64,000 nucleotides of DNA from Paragonimus westermani (lineage: Eukaryota > Platyhelminthes > Trematoda > Plagiorchiida > Troglotrematidae): contig QNGE01001322.1 of the NCBI GenBank assembly GCA_008508345.1, positions 10,677 through 74,676 of the forward strand, in the 5' to 3' direction. How positions within the stretch are numbered: position 1 is the stretch's first letter; every line of letters begins with the position of its first letter. The position numbers and the translations under genes were made by a program. Positions 46,023-58,209 of the stretch are shown here, piece after piece. The notes under the pieces are model-generated. The model made no database searches. It was not told the DNA's origin and saw only the letters and a program-made list of their open reading frames with translations.

Positions 46023-47432
46023 GTGAGTCGGTTTGTTCTTTTCACCCACTTGTACGTATGTGATATTCGTTGTCTGATTAATGAAGTGAATAGTCCTAAA
46101 CCTATATTGCAATGACAATAATTTGTCGCCATACTGAAGCGTCTTTGTGGCGGGAAAAGCTTTCGAAACAGTTTGAAAACTTGCATATTTTAAAAGTTAC
46201 CTAACTCTAACGACCAGATGGAAAACATGTTTCGATTTTTGACAAATCTTACAATGACTGGATGAAGCAGACGTTCTGCACGTCATTGCTGTCATGCAAG
46301 ACCGCGAGCAGTACAAGAATCGTTTATCCACTAAATTGAAGCCGCTGATATACTTTGGCTTCATAGCAAACAAAGATGCTCATTGACACATATCAATAGC
46401 CTAGAGGCAAAACAAGTATCAATGACGACTTGGTACGCGAGGAACGTCATTTCTTACCGCCATTCAGAGGATTCTGTTGTATCTGTTGCAATACTAGTTT
46501 TGTGATTATCTGTGATTATTTGCGACTATCTGGACTTCGACTGGTTTCGCAGTAGTCTTTTTTAAATTGTCAGATCCACCATACTATTTACTAGTAGCAC
46601 AAGCTCAACGCTCATCAGTGGCGTTCTTGGATTTCAGCATGAATTGTATGAGAGATCCTGACTAAGTTAGTTAGCCCCTGGATCGTTCGGCGGGTTCCAT
46701 ACGACAATGGGAGTTTGGTGGATAACTGGGTTCAGATGTGAAACTTACAAGTTTACGGCGTGGTTCCGTGGTACTCGTCACATTTTTTGGCAAGCTGTTC
46801 ATCTCGTTGTTTCTATTCCAGCGGAGGCTCACATTTTTCACATTTAGATCTCTCCTAAATTATCTAATATGCCACATTACTCATCATTTGAACCTTTATA
46901 CTGATAATTTGTTCATTGCATACTCCTGACTCATCACAATGACAAAATTCGGTTGTTCAGCTTCACTGCATCTATCTTTTAGCTACCACAACATTTGCGC
47001 AGTTTTTCTTCACTCTCCAAATGGTTTGCACGCCAGTAATGGTGATATGCACAAGCCTGGTTCAATTACGTCACTTAGACCATTAGCCTCCCTAAACCGG
47101 ATGCTAGTGTCTCTTGTTCTTAATCGCAAACACGATGCTCCATCACTCCTATAGGGTTCCGTCCACTTTTGCGAAAAACTTTCCGTTCCTATTACACGTA
47201 AGATCCAATGGACTTCGTGCGGCTTCTGATCTTTCGTACCAGGGGAGCCACTCACAATTCCTTGTTGTCAGTGATGACCTGTGCTGTGGTGGAACATGCA
47301 TCAATAATCGGCTATTTTGAATCCAACGCCTGGTTAACACTGTGTGAATATTTCCATTTGGATAAGAGAGCTCCAGTTTTATAACATTGTTGGTATATTT
47401 TTCAAATAGTTTATTACTCTGTTATCTTTTAG
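46023..47432. other. Intron of gene 2
   Basis: 1.4 kb from GTGAGT to TTATCTTTTAG. No feature recognised; overlapping frames at 46939-47340 on both strands are chance. Confidence 0.5.
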
Positions 47433-47584
47433 AACTTTTAAATAAAAACTGGGAGACCGATGAACCACATTTGGGTGAGTTGGAGCACCGAATGCGTCAA
47501 TGGTACAACACGGTCGAAATGGCGAACAACTGGCACTTTGTTGTCCCGAACACAATCAGTACACTGAAACGATTCAAACAAGAG
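47433..47584 (+). CDS. Exon 2 visible of gene 2, unknown protein
   Basis: The exon is 152 bases, phase 1 in and phase 0 out (donor GTGAGC). The peptide KLLNKNWETDEPHLGELEHR, MRQWYNTVEMANNWHFVVPN, TISTLKRFKQE is clearly protein-like and rich in Trp and charged residues, suggesting an amphipathic helical segment. The upstream polypyrimidine tract and phase fit with 46022 are strong. Family not recognised. Confidence 0.75.
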
Positions 47585-48971
47585 GTGAGCAATGTCCATA
47601 GAAATAGGTTAAAACATACGTGGCCTGGATTGACAAACAGCAGAGCGCGGACTTCAGTTTGAGTCCTCGTACATCAGTTCACGTATTTGATCCTGGCTTG
47701 ATCGAACACGTGAGGAATAGATTTTCATTTAATCGGCTATTATCTAATGCCTGTGCTTACAATCTTTCTTATGCGATGTCTGTGCGCAATTGCAGCATGG
47801 TCAAACTTGATATTAAGTACGCTTTGCGCTAACGGTGTAACTATGCACGAATGTGCCATTCGTCAGTCAGAACCGTGAGCCCGTACTTAAGCTGCTTTGA
47901 GTTTAGCCAATTTGTATTGAAGCCTAAATTGACAATGAAAAATGTCAAATATATGCAGGAGAAAGTGAACTGGAGCAACCGAGGGAAGATGGACACGTGT
48001 CTTAACATGGATAAGCTGCCGTGAATACGGGTTTTAACCCAGGGTGCGAATGCAACTAGGTTTCTACTACGATTCGGCTTTCACGTTTCTGTTGGGAAAA
48101 GTACAAGCCCGGTGTGTTAAATAACCCCAAGGCGTACGAACAGCACCCGGTGCGATTGATGTGAACCTCTTATTTTTATCACTCATTGGTGGTGGATTTA
48201 GCCGAAAAAGTAGTTTTCATGCTTCTGGCATAAATGAAATAGTGGACGGTGAACTGTAAAAGACATCGAACTTGCCTATTAACGTAGAGTTAAAAGTCAG
48301 ATGAGGGAACAATTGGCTTAAGCTGTTCCCAAGAGGCCCCAGGAGTGAGACGTTAGGTGCAAAATAGTTTCAATCCAAGCACGTTTTCGTGTTGAGGGAT
48401 GCAAACAATTGGATACAGTGTCTAATTACTCCGTCGATGTTTACAACGACGTGGAAAAATGTTTTATTCGGTCCTGGGGGAGCCCAGGCCATCTACGAAT
48501 TTAGGTTAGATACTTAGGTTACTTAGGATAGATATCTGCATAGACATCTTGGAACATGCAATACTCAGCACTACCACGTGTCACATCTTCCTACCAACAG
48601 CACATTAATAACAAATCCATGACTGAGAATCCGGCGTCTACATTTCAAGTGTTCTCGATTCCATGACCTGGCTCCTTGATTTCACTTCGAAGCTAAAGTC
48701 CGATACAATTCCTTTATCTGCATGTATTCCTGGAAAAGTGAGGATGTGAATAGACCTGTCTGTCATAGAAACAAGCGGTAAGGTCAATGTGGTAGTTCGT
48801 GTAGTTTCGTGAACTTTCAGTACAAATGGAATCTAACAAAGTGTCTACCCGATAGAACTAGAAAAACGGGCTTAGTGAGTACGTTAGATCAACAGTTATA
48901 TTTCGCATGTCACACATCACACCAGAAATGTCACCCGGGTTAATTTAATCTAAAAATCTTAATAATTACAG
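47585..48971. other. Intron of gene 2
   Basis: 1.4 kb. A small patch at about 48500-48530 repeats TTAGGTTAGATACTTAGG; no further feature seen. Confidence 0.5.
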
Positions 48972-49056
48972 AAGTCCATCTTCATGGATCAGCCATCCGA
49001 ATGTGATACACTAGTTGAATCACTGAAACCATTCACTTTAGCAAACATCCATCACG
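48972..49056 (+). CDS. Exon 3 visible of gene 2, unknown protein
   Basis: The exon is 85 bases, phase 0 in (after AATTACAG) and phase 1 out (donor GTCAGT). Peptide: KSIFMDQPSECDTLVESLKP and FTLANIHH. Too short to stand out as an open frame, but it is in phase with both neighbours. Function unknown. Confidence 0.65.
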
Positions 49057-49984
49057 GTCAGTCTATGCTGTTCATCTTTTTGTTAACGACTCAGAATTTA
49101 AACAATTAAACGCATATTCGTAGTTCATCTATCTTGATTTACTTAGTCGTTCACGACTGTTCGGCAGGAGTCATTTACTCCTCAGTGATTTTTTACCATA
49201 ATGTCGAGGTCTCAGTGATCCGATTGCACAAAGCGACCTTGTGTGAATCGCCGCAGATACCTTGACAGTCATTAAGCTTTCACAGAAATGATGAAGGTGG
49301 GAGATTGATAGTGTACCTCTTGACAAACAGTTGTCCGCGTACGTGATGTTTACTATTATTATTCACTAATGAGGTGACAACGAACTCTGACTCAATTGTG
49401 GACACATTCCCCCACGACAAGAGATGGCTTTGGAACTGGTGATAAGCATATACTGGTAACCCGAAGAGTAACCAGTTCGATTCTACATTCAGGCTTTCTA
49501 TGATTCTGATGAATCCAAACACGGATGGGTTGTCGGTTTGTGGGTGAGCATAAAGGAGCATTACATACATCATTTCGAGCCGCTGTGATCTCAGCCAGTG
49601 CGAACAGGCAAACCGAGGCGAGATTTTTTCATCCACACTAATGATTGGAGGCAAGCTATAACTTAACTGTCTTGGATTCTGTTAATGCAACAGCCTGACG
49701 AGGCGTTGGACCATCTGGTACCCTTTACTCGATACAATCAAAGATGATTAGTCGTTCTTTAACTAGAACAATTGTGGTTGTATAAAACTACTGAACAGTT
49801 GGTGTAGACGGAATGCTGATTCGGCAAACAACCTGGAGTTGAAATCCCTAGTCGATTTAACTGTCCTGAGCTTCGTAAAGCCAGCCATCAGTTCCGTTTG
49901 GCCGCTTTGGCGGAAAAATAATTCATGATGCGAGGACACTTGTGGATAATTTATCAATTCGATATTGTACTACTTTAATTTCAG
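49057..49984. other. Intron of gene 2
   Basis: 0.93 kb. The minus open frame at 49280-49654 has no family resemblance and is treated as chance. Confidence 0.5.
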
Positions 49985-50038
49985 CTACAATCACAGAGAT
50001 TTTGGGTGACGTTGATAGGCTTGAAAATTTCACACTAA
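49985..50038 (+). CDS. Exon 4 visible of gene 2, unknown protein
   Basis: The exon is 54 bases, phase 1 in (after TACTTTAATTTCAG, a strong acceptor) and phase 1 out. Peptide ATITEILGDVDRLENFTL. The donor GTATTA is weak, so the 3' edge is less certain. Together with the previous exon it gives NIHHATITEILGDVDRLENF, a plausible helix. Confidence 0.5.
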   Translation, partial: LQSQRFWVTLIGLKISH

Positions 50039-52686
50039 GTATTATAGTTTCAGTTGTCTAGGCGATTCAGTAAAAACTGGCTGTGTCCAGTTCCTAGTAC
50101 ATTGTTTACCCCACTCGCCAGGCCAAAAATTCCGGCAATCGTTTAAAAGACAGACACGATGAAGGCATTCATTTCTCATTTAAAAATGTGGAACAACCTT
50201 GTAATTATGCAACAAACATTCAGTTTTTTATTTGCATTCCGTCAGACTGACTTAAAACGAAACATCTTGGATTTTGCTGTCAAGTCTAGTACCATCATGA
50301 TATGGAATGTCGAGGATTTGTCTGTGAGGATCGTCCTCACTGGCATACTCACGCCACACCGAACAAACACCAGGGGCAAACAAGGGCATCTTAATAAAGC
50401 CAGATTGAAACCCACGGACGAGCTGGTTTAAGCAACCACAAACTTGCGAAGATATCCAGGTAACTGGATGAATTTAGCCGAAACCACAAATTAGGTAAAA
50501 TATGAAAGAGAGATGGGAACGCAAAAGAAGGATTAAAAAAAGCTAATTGTAATTGAAAGTACGGAACGTCACTGGAGTTCCTGAGGCTGGAAATACGATA
50601 TGTGAAGTGTCTTCATGTTTGTACAGTCTAGGTCATTATTGCTTCAGGTCAGAATTGACGCAGAATGCAAAACGACAGCAACAACAGTGAAACCTCATGT
50701 ACTGCAGCTAAATAAAGTCACACCATGTGGTGAGGACGAGCGATCGCACTATACTGCTGATACTACTACTATTCAGTGGTGAGGCAATGGGGTGGATTTT
50801 GACATCGAAGAAGTCACGGGATAAGTACAAGAAGAAACGATGGAGTGCTGCGTGACATGAACTGGTTCTTGGTACATACAGAAAGTGGACACTGGCGTCT
50901 GTGATAACCGTGACGTTCTGAGACCAGTAGGTTACACAGATGAATGGATTTGTTTGTTGTCATGTTGAAGTGCATAACCCGTGTTGGTTTTCTGAGTTAT
51001 TAACCTATGCACCATCCACGTTCTTGGCTCACAGCAACTGATAAGCATGGTGTGCAACACGAGTGGAACTGTGTGACGATGTGAACATGTGCTTTGCGGG
51101 CTAGGTTGTGTTACAGCGGTTGCTCGTAGCTGTACCGACGTGGAACACTGGAGTTGCGTGTCACGAGGTGTCTATCTATGTGTGGAGTCCGTGAACTCAT
51201 TGAGTTGAGCAGCAAAGATTAAACCTACCTCACATCCAAAAAGTCGGTTCCCCGGTAAGGGGATGCTGAACGCGAGCACACATGCACGTGAATCAATAGT
51301 GCTTTGATAAGGACACGAAGTTTCAACTTGATCTGTAAATGTGCGTCAGCCGTTGAGGTTAGACGACCTGGTTGTTGGTCAAGCTCGATGTCCAAGTGAC
51401 AGATCGTGTACTCCAGTATCTGGCGTTCAATTTCTAACTGACCTCGGCTGCGTTTCTTCCGCATTTGAAACACACATCCAGTTCTATTCGTAGCTGAGTA
51501 GTCGGTCTTCTTGTTTTCGCCCAATACACAGTTTTCACCTGGCTGATAATAACTGCCTTCATGACAACCGTAAGAATGGTCTCACATACCGAGTCAGGTG
51601 ATCGAAACTGACTAACTTGCTAGGTCTGGCTAAGAGTTAATTACCTACACCACTATCAAAACGACCTTGGCTACCAAGCGGGATATCTATCCCTAACGGC
51701 TATTGCATATTTACATGTCAACTTGAAGTCTCACGTCACGATCACCACGTTATTGATCCACGCGTACTTGCACTCATGGTATGCAAAGCCTCAACTGTTC
51801 ATAGGATCGACTTTTTGGACGAAATTTTTGTTTGCCAGATCCCACTGTTTATATACACAGTAGCGTAGCCGCAGTGTGGACTAAATGGGTGGGGCAAATT
51901 GACAATTTGCAGCGCGTATCATGACACACGCTCACACAGCATTAGAAACATGAATAAAACCCCAGACGATTCTGTGAAGGCTGAAGGTGCCAGGTACGTT
52001 ATTCAGCCAGAACACAATCGAGGCCAGTGATGTAATCTTCGTAGCTTTTCAGAGCAAACGAAACCGCACCATTCAGCTTTTCAGAACTTTGTCAATTGGA
52101 CGCTACAATCTTATTTTGTGTATCCAACAATCGTTTGTGTTGAAACTGTGACTACCGTGATAGTCATTATTCCTGTATCTTCTCAGTGTTATGCAATCTG
52201 TCTACTTCTTTAGGTCATAATTTCCTCTCCTTGGAACTTTGTCTAGGTGTCTAACTTCTGCTGCATATCCATGTGTGTGGATGCTGCACGTATGGTTTAC
52301 ATATCACTGTTTTGTGAGAATTGTAAAGATTTTAATTCCTTTAAAAAAACGAAAAACTTTGAGCCTTAGCAAGTAGGTAACCGTTTTTGTATGAAACTGT
52401 TTGGTTCTTGTAAACAACCTTCCAACTTCATGAAGATGACAAAAATTGTCTCCTGGATGATTCGTTCAGTTCTCGACGCGTTCTCTGAAGGAACACAAGT
52501 TCACTGATTCCCAAGAACAAATATTTTATGCAACTTCGGCCTAAATAATCGCACATTATTTAAAAATAAGCTCAATGTGTGCACTTTCATGACACCGGAA
52601 GGACATGATCAACTTAAGTGGTCTACCCTGAAACGTTTCAGTTCAACCAATTTAATTTCAGAATAGACTCAGCGAACCTGTTCCAG
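50039..52686. other. Intron of gene 2
   Basis: 2.65 kb with a GC-richer part at about 50830-51560 that looks like an unidentified repeat. A further small exon here cannot be excluded. Confidence 0.4.
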
Positions 52687-53075
52687 GAAAAACGATAACT
52701 TTACGGCCATCCACAAGCATGCCTACAAGTTCCACTCGGAATAAGTTGGCGCATGGAATAGAACTGGACGTTGCAAGGCCACAGGTACAGAGAAGCATTT
52801 CAGCCAGAATGGTAAGATTCAATGAAGACATCACTGCAGAATCGGAACATGTATGCTCAGATAGAGGGGATTATTCTTTCCCACATGGTGCCATAAAAGA
52901 GCCGTTACCGACTGAGCAGGAGAAACCTATTCAGGGCGCGGAGAGTGGAACCAAAGTGGATCTCATTTATGAGCCTACCGGCCCCAGAGGAAAATTGACT
53001 ATTGAAATGAAGAAACAGTTTGACCGAATCTCACCAGTAATATGCAAAACAGGATATGAATATCTCTCACAGTAA
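52687..53075 (+). CDS. Exon 5 visible of gene 2, probably terminal
   Basis: A 130-codon open stretch in frame to TAA at 53073-53075. Acceptor choice: TTCCAG at 52686 gives phase 1 and fits exon 4. TTTCAG at 52661 is a stronger site but enters in phase 0, which would need another exon between. The peptide is hydrophilic and disordered in its first half (STSMPTSSTRNKLAHGIELD). It is more ordered at the end: TKVDLIYEPTGPRGKLTIEM, KKQFDRISPVICKTGYEYLS. A GTAAGC donor overlaps the stop (53072), so the stop may instead be intronic and the gene may continue. Not a family I recognise. Confidence 0.65.
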
Positions 53076-54280
53076 GCAAAAAAGCATGTATGTCTCACTA
53101 AAAGATGCACTCTGGCAACTTGTAACGTGTTCCTTGTAAGCATAAGCAAGAAATTGGCCCAACTAGTTTGGCAAATTTAGATAAAGTAGTTTGAAAAACA
53201 ACGAGAGTCATTCACCGTCATTCGCCAAAACCCACTGATTGACACGATTGAGGAATCTGTTTTACTGTCTTTGCAACAGGCTGAAAACGGAACATAGTCC
53301 ACTGTGGTTTGGGCGGTACTCCCACCAAGTTACCTAGCACATTCCATGTAAACGGAAAATTTTTGAGTATAAAATCTGTTAGGAAATGACTGATTGCACA
53401 CCCTGAACAATTTTCAAGAACCATGGTATTTAGTAACTTAGTATTTTTATCGTGATGGTTGATACCTGACCCATGGTTTTGGTTACAAATAATCGTCAAA
53501 TCTGGAGGGTATGAGATATATTGATACTGTTACCTCAGAGTGTCAACTTTGTTTCGAATGCGCATTATTTTAATCCGGATATCACACACTTATCGGTTCT
53601 ACCTAATCAGCCTTTTGGTGTCAGTAAGTGAAAATCTGGAGTAAAGACAACGATTGTTTACCAGTCCGTCTATGTGCTCTAATTTTCAGTGCATGTTCAA
53701 AAAGGCGGATCACTGGGTTATTCGCTTAGCGTTGACGCTTCACTGTTTGTTGTCCATCATAGTCGTGAATGAAATATACACAGAACGGAGTCATTGAGAG
53801 GTGAATTTCTTCTGCGGTAAAAGTTCTAAGAAGATTTGGGAAGAAGAAGAAGAAACAACGTATAAACATAAACCAAAGATCCCGTAATAGATGTACACGA
53901 GTTATGTAGTTGAAAAGCGATCACGTTAGCCACACGATAGCACATTGCGCTGCGTACGTCTAAGTTATGTAAACTCCAGCGACCCGATGTTTTGAATTAT
54001 TTGTTTGAAACGCGCAAAAACCTCATTGTTTTTGTTTGGAACCCGACATGCTGTGTATTTACAACCGACCACTGAAATTAGTTTTTTTCCGTTTATCGTG
54101 AACATGGTTAACCGTAATTCAAACTTTGATAATGAATTTACTGCCAGAAGTTTATTCCCCTGTACACCAAACTGTCAACTAAATTCGAATTTGGCCGAAG
54201 CCCTGATTTTCACCTCTTTTAAATTGCCGAAACTGCAAAACTACTCAGCAGTAGAAACAGCCTGCCCAGATGCGACGAGT
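53076..54280. other. Stretch without recognised feature
   Basis: No polyadenylation signal or exon was confirmed here. The minus frame 53218-53499 is treated as chance. Confidence 0.4.
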
Positions 54281-54306
54281 GCTCTACTGGTTGAACTACG
54301 GAGCCA
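54281..54306 (-). mobile_element. tRNA-like A-box fragment
   Basis: On the minus strand GGCTCCGTAGTTCAACCAGT followed by AGAGC resembles the first quarter of a tRNA (A box). No B box follows at the right distance. Probably a fragment of the tRNA-derived repeat seen at 5282. Confidence 0.4.
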
Positions 54307-54540
54307 AGCTAAGAGATTGTAAATTTCACGTTTGGACTCAGTTGCCCACCAACTACTGTCTAACGGAATCCACCAAACGGTCAACCAGAGCGAATTTCAA
54401 AGTAAAATTTATAGAGCGGTTCACGATGGAACCCACCAACGTTACCGATGTACACTGTTGAAAACATTATTGTTAGGTTCAGTTGTGAGGGTTATGATCT
54501 TCCGGTGTTGTTTCGTAACCTCGTCTAAACACGTTTCTGT

Positions 54541-54590
54541 CAACGGTTCGAATCCAGCCGAATTTCTGACTTTTCGCAATGGAGTCACTT
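54541..54590 (+). mobile_element. tRNA-like B-box fragment
   Basis: Exact B box GGTTCGAATCC at 54545-54555, followed by AGCCGAATTTCTGACTTTTC and GCAATGGAGTCACTTCTAG. This matches the segment after the B box at 5341 (AGCGGAAGTCCAGATTTTTC, ACAATTGGGTCTCTTCTAG), so both belong to one dispersed repeat. Confidence 0.55.
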
Positions 54591-55403
54591 CTAGCTTATC
54601 AGACTAACCAAACTACTTATCAGTAATACACGCTAGCTACCAAAATTTCGTCTCTGTATTTCGGTCCCGAAACATAAATGTGGTATAACGTCCATTTGAT
54701 TGGTTCTTTCTTACGTCTGTTCGGTTTCCACAGCCCGAGTTCAAGGGGCACATATCCTGACCGTTATTGCGGTAAGTTTTGGTACAGCTGTGAAAAGCTT
54801 TTATAATACGTCATTTGAGCAATGCTCAACACAGACGGTTTTTCTCATAATTGTCAAAATCGATAAGATCTAACAGGAGCAGCGCTTTGATCGAATGCCT
54901 CCGATCGACATGATTGTATCGTGAGGTGTGTTCGGTTTCGTAATCGATGATTGTTTGATGTGCTCCTGCAACATCCACCCAGAATGGCAGTGCCTAGACA
55001 GATATCTCCGCGTTGTGTAGAGTTTACTAATGAAGTCAGTTTCAGTCGGATTAAGTTATTATATTGTTTCTCGGAAAAGTGACAGTTAATCTAAGAACTA
55101 ATCGAGGATTAGTCAGATTGCTTCTAGAAATATTGTCGGACCGATTACATCATATTTGAAAGTGAAACGTGTTCGGTTGAATTTCGAGTTTCCCGACAGA
55201 AAAAAGGTTAGAGATTAAGAAAGGAGTTGGCATGAGAAAAACTGTATGGTTATATTCGTATTAGTAAAAGTCTGTAGTGTATTGACATTGAAAAGATGAA
55301 GGTATTCTGTGCAAGTTTAAAACGTGATGTTTGCCAGAAAAAGACAATGCTGTTAGTCGTAACTGCTAAGATATATTTTTCCTGTACTCTCTTCCCAAAG
55401 CAG
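54591..55403. other. Stretch without recognised feature
   Basis: AT-rich, no exon or repeat identified. Confidence 0.4.
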
Positions 55404-55480
55404 ACTCAGGTCGTGACCCTTCATCAGCTCGGAAAGATCGAATTGGAAAATCGTTCTGTTCTCAAGATAGAAAACAGCAG
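55404..55480 (+). CDS. Candidate exon, unknown protein
   Basis: Between an acceptor-like TCTTCCCAAAGCAG and a good donor (CAG|GTGAGC) the frame reads TQVVTLHQLGKIELENRSVL and KIENSR. The alternation of hydrophobic and polar residues suggests beta strands, faintly like the Ig-like repeats of axonemal proteins. The exon leaves in phase 2. It does not phase with 53071, so it probably belongs to another gene or needs an unseen partner. Confidence 0.3.
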
Positions 55481-56099
55481 GTGAGCTATGATCAATCTCT
55501 GAAATTTTCCGGTTGACTGAAGTAGGCTATTTCCGAACCAAACTCAAGAAGATGTTGCATATAACACGGCGTTCGTTCAAAGTGAGTTTGTAGCGCATTG
55601 CAAGACTGAACTTAACGAAATACTTAGCTGTAAAAAAAATGAATTGAACTAAGACATCGATACCAAATCAATAAATCTGAATGGCATGTTGCCATAACAG
55701 TGGATTTTTTTCTAACGGGCACAGGAGTAAAACAAGCTGTCTAAGTATGTTGCGCGTTAAACCAAACAAGGCATAAGCTGAACCAAGCAAGCCAATAGGA
55801 AAGCTAGAATATCGGGTCTAACCATGTTTCTCCATTTTACTACAATCAACTGTCTGCAAAACAGGCCATGGAAACTCAATAGACAAGCGACTGCTTCATG
55901 CTGCTTTTTGCTATCTTTTCGAAGAGTAGTAGGTTTTCAACACGAAATCGAAAATGACGTGGAAAATTGCCGTTTACGAAATATATACAACAGTGAACCT
56001 CATGACGTTCGCTTCGTCTGAATCGCTGGACATGGATGGCACATACGAGCTTGTAGAAAACTGCTGCTCATGGGGATAGAAGTATAAAGATTTTTGCCT
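55481..56099. other. Stretch without recognised feature
   Basis: No exon supported. It may include the decayed continuation of the gypsy element that begins at 57750 on the minus strand. Confidence 0.35.
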
Positions 56100-56229
56100 G
56101 ATGGTTAATTAGTGAGGACGAACAATCGTGGCATACTACTCACACTACTACCCAGTAGAGGCATGGACATGTGTTTAGATATTGAAGTAAGAGGGAGAAT
56201 ACATGAAACGTTGGAGTGCTGGTTGGATT

Positions 56230-56580
56230 ACTGATCTGTAGACAAACTTGTTCGACCTTCTACAACGCGGCTGAAACGTGTATCGTATGTTTTGTCTCCT
56301 CGGTGCTGTAGATGATGATATCGTCTCCGTAGACAACAGTGTTGGGCAGTCCGTCTAACAAAATGATCATCAATCGTCCGAACTTAAAAAGGGCGCCCGA
56401 CAGTCCAACGGCTTATGTTTGAGACAATATTGTTTTCCACCCTAATTAAGAGTTTTCCATCTCGGTACGACTGTTTGATTGGAATCTACCGATATCTAAC
56501 ACTGAATATGATGGCGTTCTGTAGTTTATCAAAACTTTCTATCACCGCTGTGAAGGCCATCACTTCATTGACTACAGTCT
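56230..56580 (-). pseudogene. Gypsy reverse transcriptase palm fragment
   Basis: ESFDKLQNAIIFSV then IPIKQSYRD correspond to the block before and around motif A, where the usual LDLxSGYxQ is lost. LMIILLDGLPNTVVYGDDII at about 56365-56306 is the catalytic motif, with YGDD in place of the commoner YxDD variants of this group (YLDD, YVDD). IYSTEETKHTIH follows, the usual IIIYSxxxxEHxxH. DNA polymerase activity would need the missing parts. Confidence 0.82.
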
Positions 56581-56619
56581 TGTTAAAGCAGGTTGGTATC
56601 GCTCTGAGTGTGTTCGTTT

Positions 56620-57110
56620 CAATTTATCTGAGTTGTGATTCGTTCTTTCTCGGTAGTGAAATAACACCATATTTCGTCACGAGCTTACCATGTTTTAAAT
56701 CAACCACGGCTTCAGCACGATCAAGAAAATCCTCTCCCATTTTAGTCTGACGTGAAATAACGAGAAGAGAAATGACGAAAGGCTGTTCAGCTACGTGAAA
56801 GCTGATTCGAATATTGTATTCTGCCAGAACATTCACTTTAAGAGTGAATCAACCCACTGTTCGAAAGAATATCGCATACGGGTGAACGTGGCCTAATCAC
56901 TGAAACCGCTGCTCTAGTGTCAACCAAACAACACTCCAAGCTACCGTTGATTTCTGCCTCAGCAAGAACTGGCATATTATCAGTCGCACCTCTTACTGTA
57001 TCTTCCTTCCTAATCCAAAAACAGTCAGCGAAACGTTTACCTAATTACAGCTTTTTCCTTCCCAACGGGCATAGTCTTCAACAGTGCCCACGTCTTCCCC
57101 ATCTGTAGCA
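56620..57110 (-). pseudogene. Gypsy zinc knuckle and aspartic protease fragment
   Basis: At 57061-57110 the minus strand reads CYRWGRRGHC, a stop, then RLC: a CCHC zinc knuckle whose second Cys is Trp. At about 56980-56890 it reads EINGSLECCLVDTRAAVSVI, the protease active-site block LVDTGAAVSVI with Gly changed to Arg. The strand and loop after it (KMGEDFLDRAEAVVDLKHGK) match the LGxDFLxxxxAxID block. The protease would be inactive. Confidence 0.8.
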
Positions 57111-57119
57111 TACATCGCT

Positions 57120-57740
57120 AAGATTCGCCTCCCTCCTCTTACTCTTCAAAGCCGCCAACTCCTGAGTCAACTTTTCCATTGCGCTTCAAAGGTCGTTCAG
57201 TTCACCTGGTTAGATTACCTACAACCCGTCGACTGTCGACGAGTTTTCCACCAATCATTGTCGAGCTGCATCAGCCATTTGTTCCGACGTCATCGGGTGT
57301 GCGATGAGAGCAATCTTGAACTGTTCCTGAACTGCTGGCAGAAGTCCCTCCAAGATTTGATCCGTCAGCATGCGTTGTTCAGAATTCTGGTCCACTTGCG
57401 GCTTGACTTTTGATAATGCTGTCCAAGGTGATGCGTCATAAATAACAGCATCGCTTCCTGGTCCAATCTGGGTGCTCGTGAATTGACACGTTGCCTCCTG
57501 GAAGCCGGCAGGCTACCGAACACAGCGACCAGCATCTCTTTTGCGGTAGCCTACTCCAACTTCTCAGAGCTTCTTAGCGCCCTGTCGTTGGACAGCATCC
57601 CCAGGGTAGACAGATTCCCCGGTTGGTTTGGACTGCGACCACCTTTGCCAAGCCTTCGAAATTTTCCAGGGAACTCCGGACTTCCCGTCCTCAAATCCTG
57701 GTCACGATACCAATCTTTGTAGTCCAAGAACGCAGATGAC
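57120..57740 (-). pseudogene. Gypsy gag C-terminal fragment
   Basis: LTDQILEGLLPAVQEQFKIA and LIAHPMTSEQMADAARQ match the capsid motif (LxxxFLxGLPxxxxxQVR). LNDL then SAMEKLTQELAALKSKR is the short helix that precedes the zinc knuckle. The part beyond 57450 is not alignable with confidence. Confidence 0.65.
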
Positions 57741-57750
57741 GCAGGGAATG

Positions 57751-58209
57751 TTTATTCGGAAGATCAACGCATGGTGGTACGCTTCAACATAATAACAAAC
57801 AAACACACTCACTGGTTCGAACTAGCCTGTGGGCTCCGACACAGTTGCTGACGGTGTAGGTCAGTCAGACTGCTGTAACTTTGAAGCAGTTAAGTGGCGT
57901 TTGATCTCAATTAACCGAATTTGGTTTACTGAAGTGAATGTCACCATATACCAGCCAATGATGACATTTTATCAAAAGTCAGTCATGCCCGACTTTTTAC
58001 AAAGGTAGGCTAATCTTCAGATTTTCAGTAACCAAGATTAGATGAACAGTCTGTTTACTTTGCCACATTTGAATCCCTCTTTTTAGGTTTTCTGGAATGT
58101 GTTTGTCACCCAAATAGAAAGTATCCAGTGAAAGCTTTCGAAAAGCCCAACGTAGTCTATTGAAAAACTGAACGGAGTCACGTGTGTCGTCTTTGACGTA
58201 AATTTTTGG
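57751..58209. other. Junction between two opposed gypsy remnants
   Basis: No feature recognised. It may contain LTR-derived sequence of either remnant, but no repeat pair was seen. Confidence 0.35.

Larger units (their letters stand above)
56100..57750 (-). mobile_element. Decayed Ty3/gypsy element: gag, protease and RT start
   Basis: In minus-strand order: gag C-terminal part (57740-57120), zinc knuckle (57110-57061), aspartic protease (about 57010-56620) and reverse transcriptase palm (about 56580-56230). The order is that of a Ty3/gypsy gag-pol and the strand is opposite to the gypsy remnant at 58210. Stops and frameshifts throughout. No LTR, RNase H or integrase was found downstream on this strand. 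Confidence 0.78.

Noticed and set aside
48500..48530. Telomere-like TTAGG repeats
   Set aside because: Only two or three irregular units; flatworm telomeres are expected to be longer arrays and of TTAGGG type.
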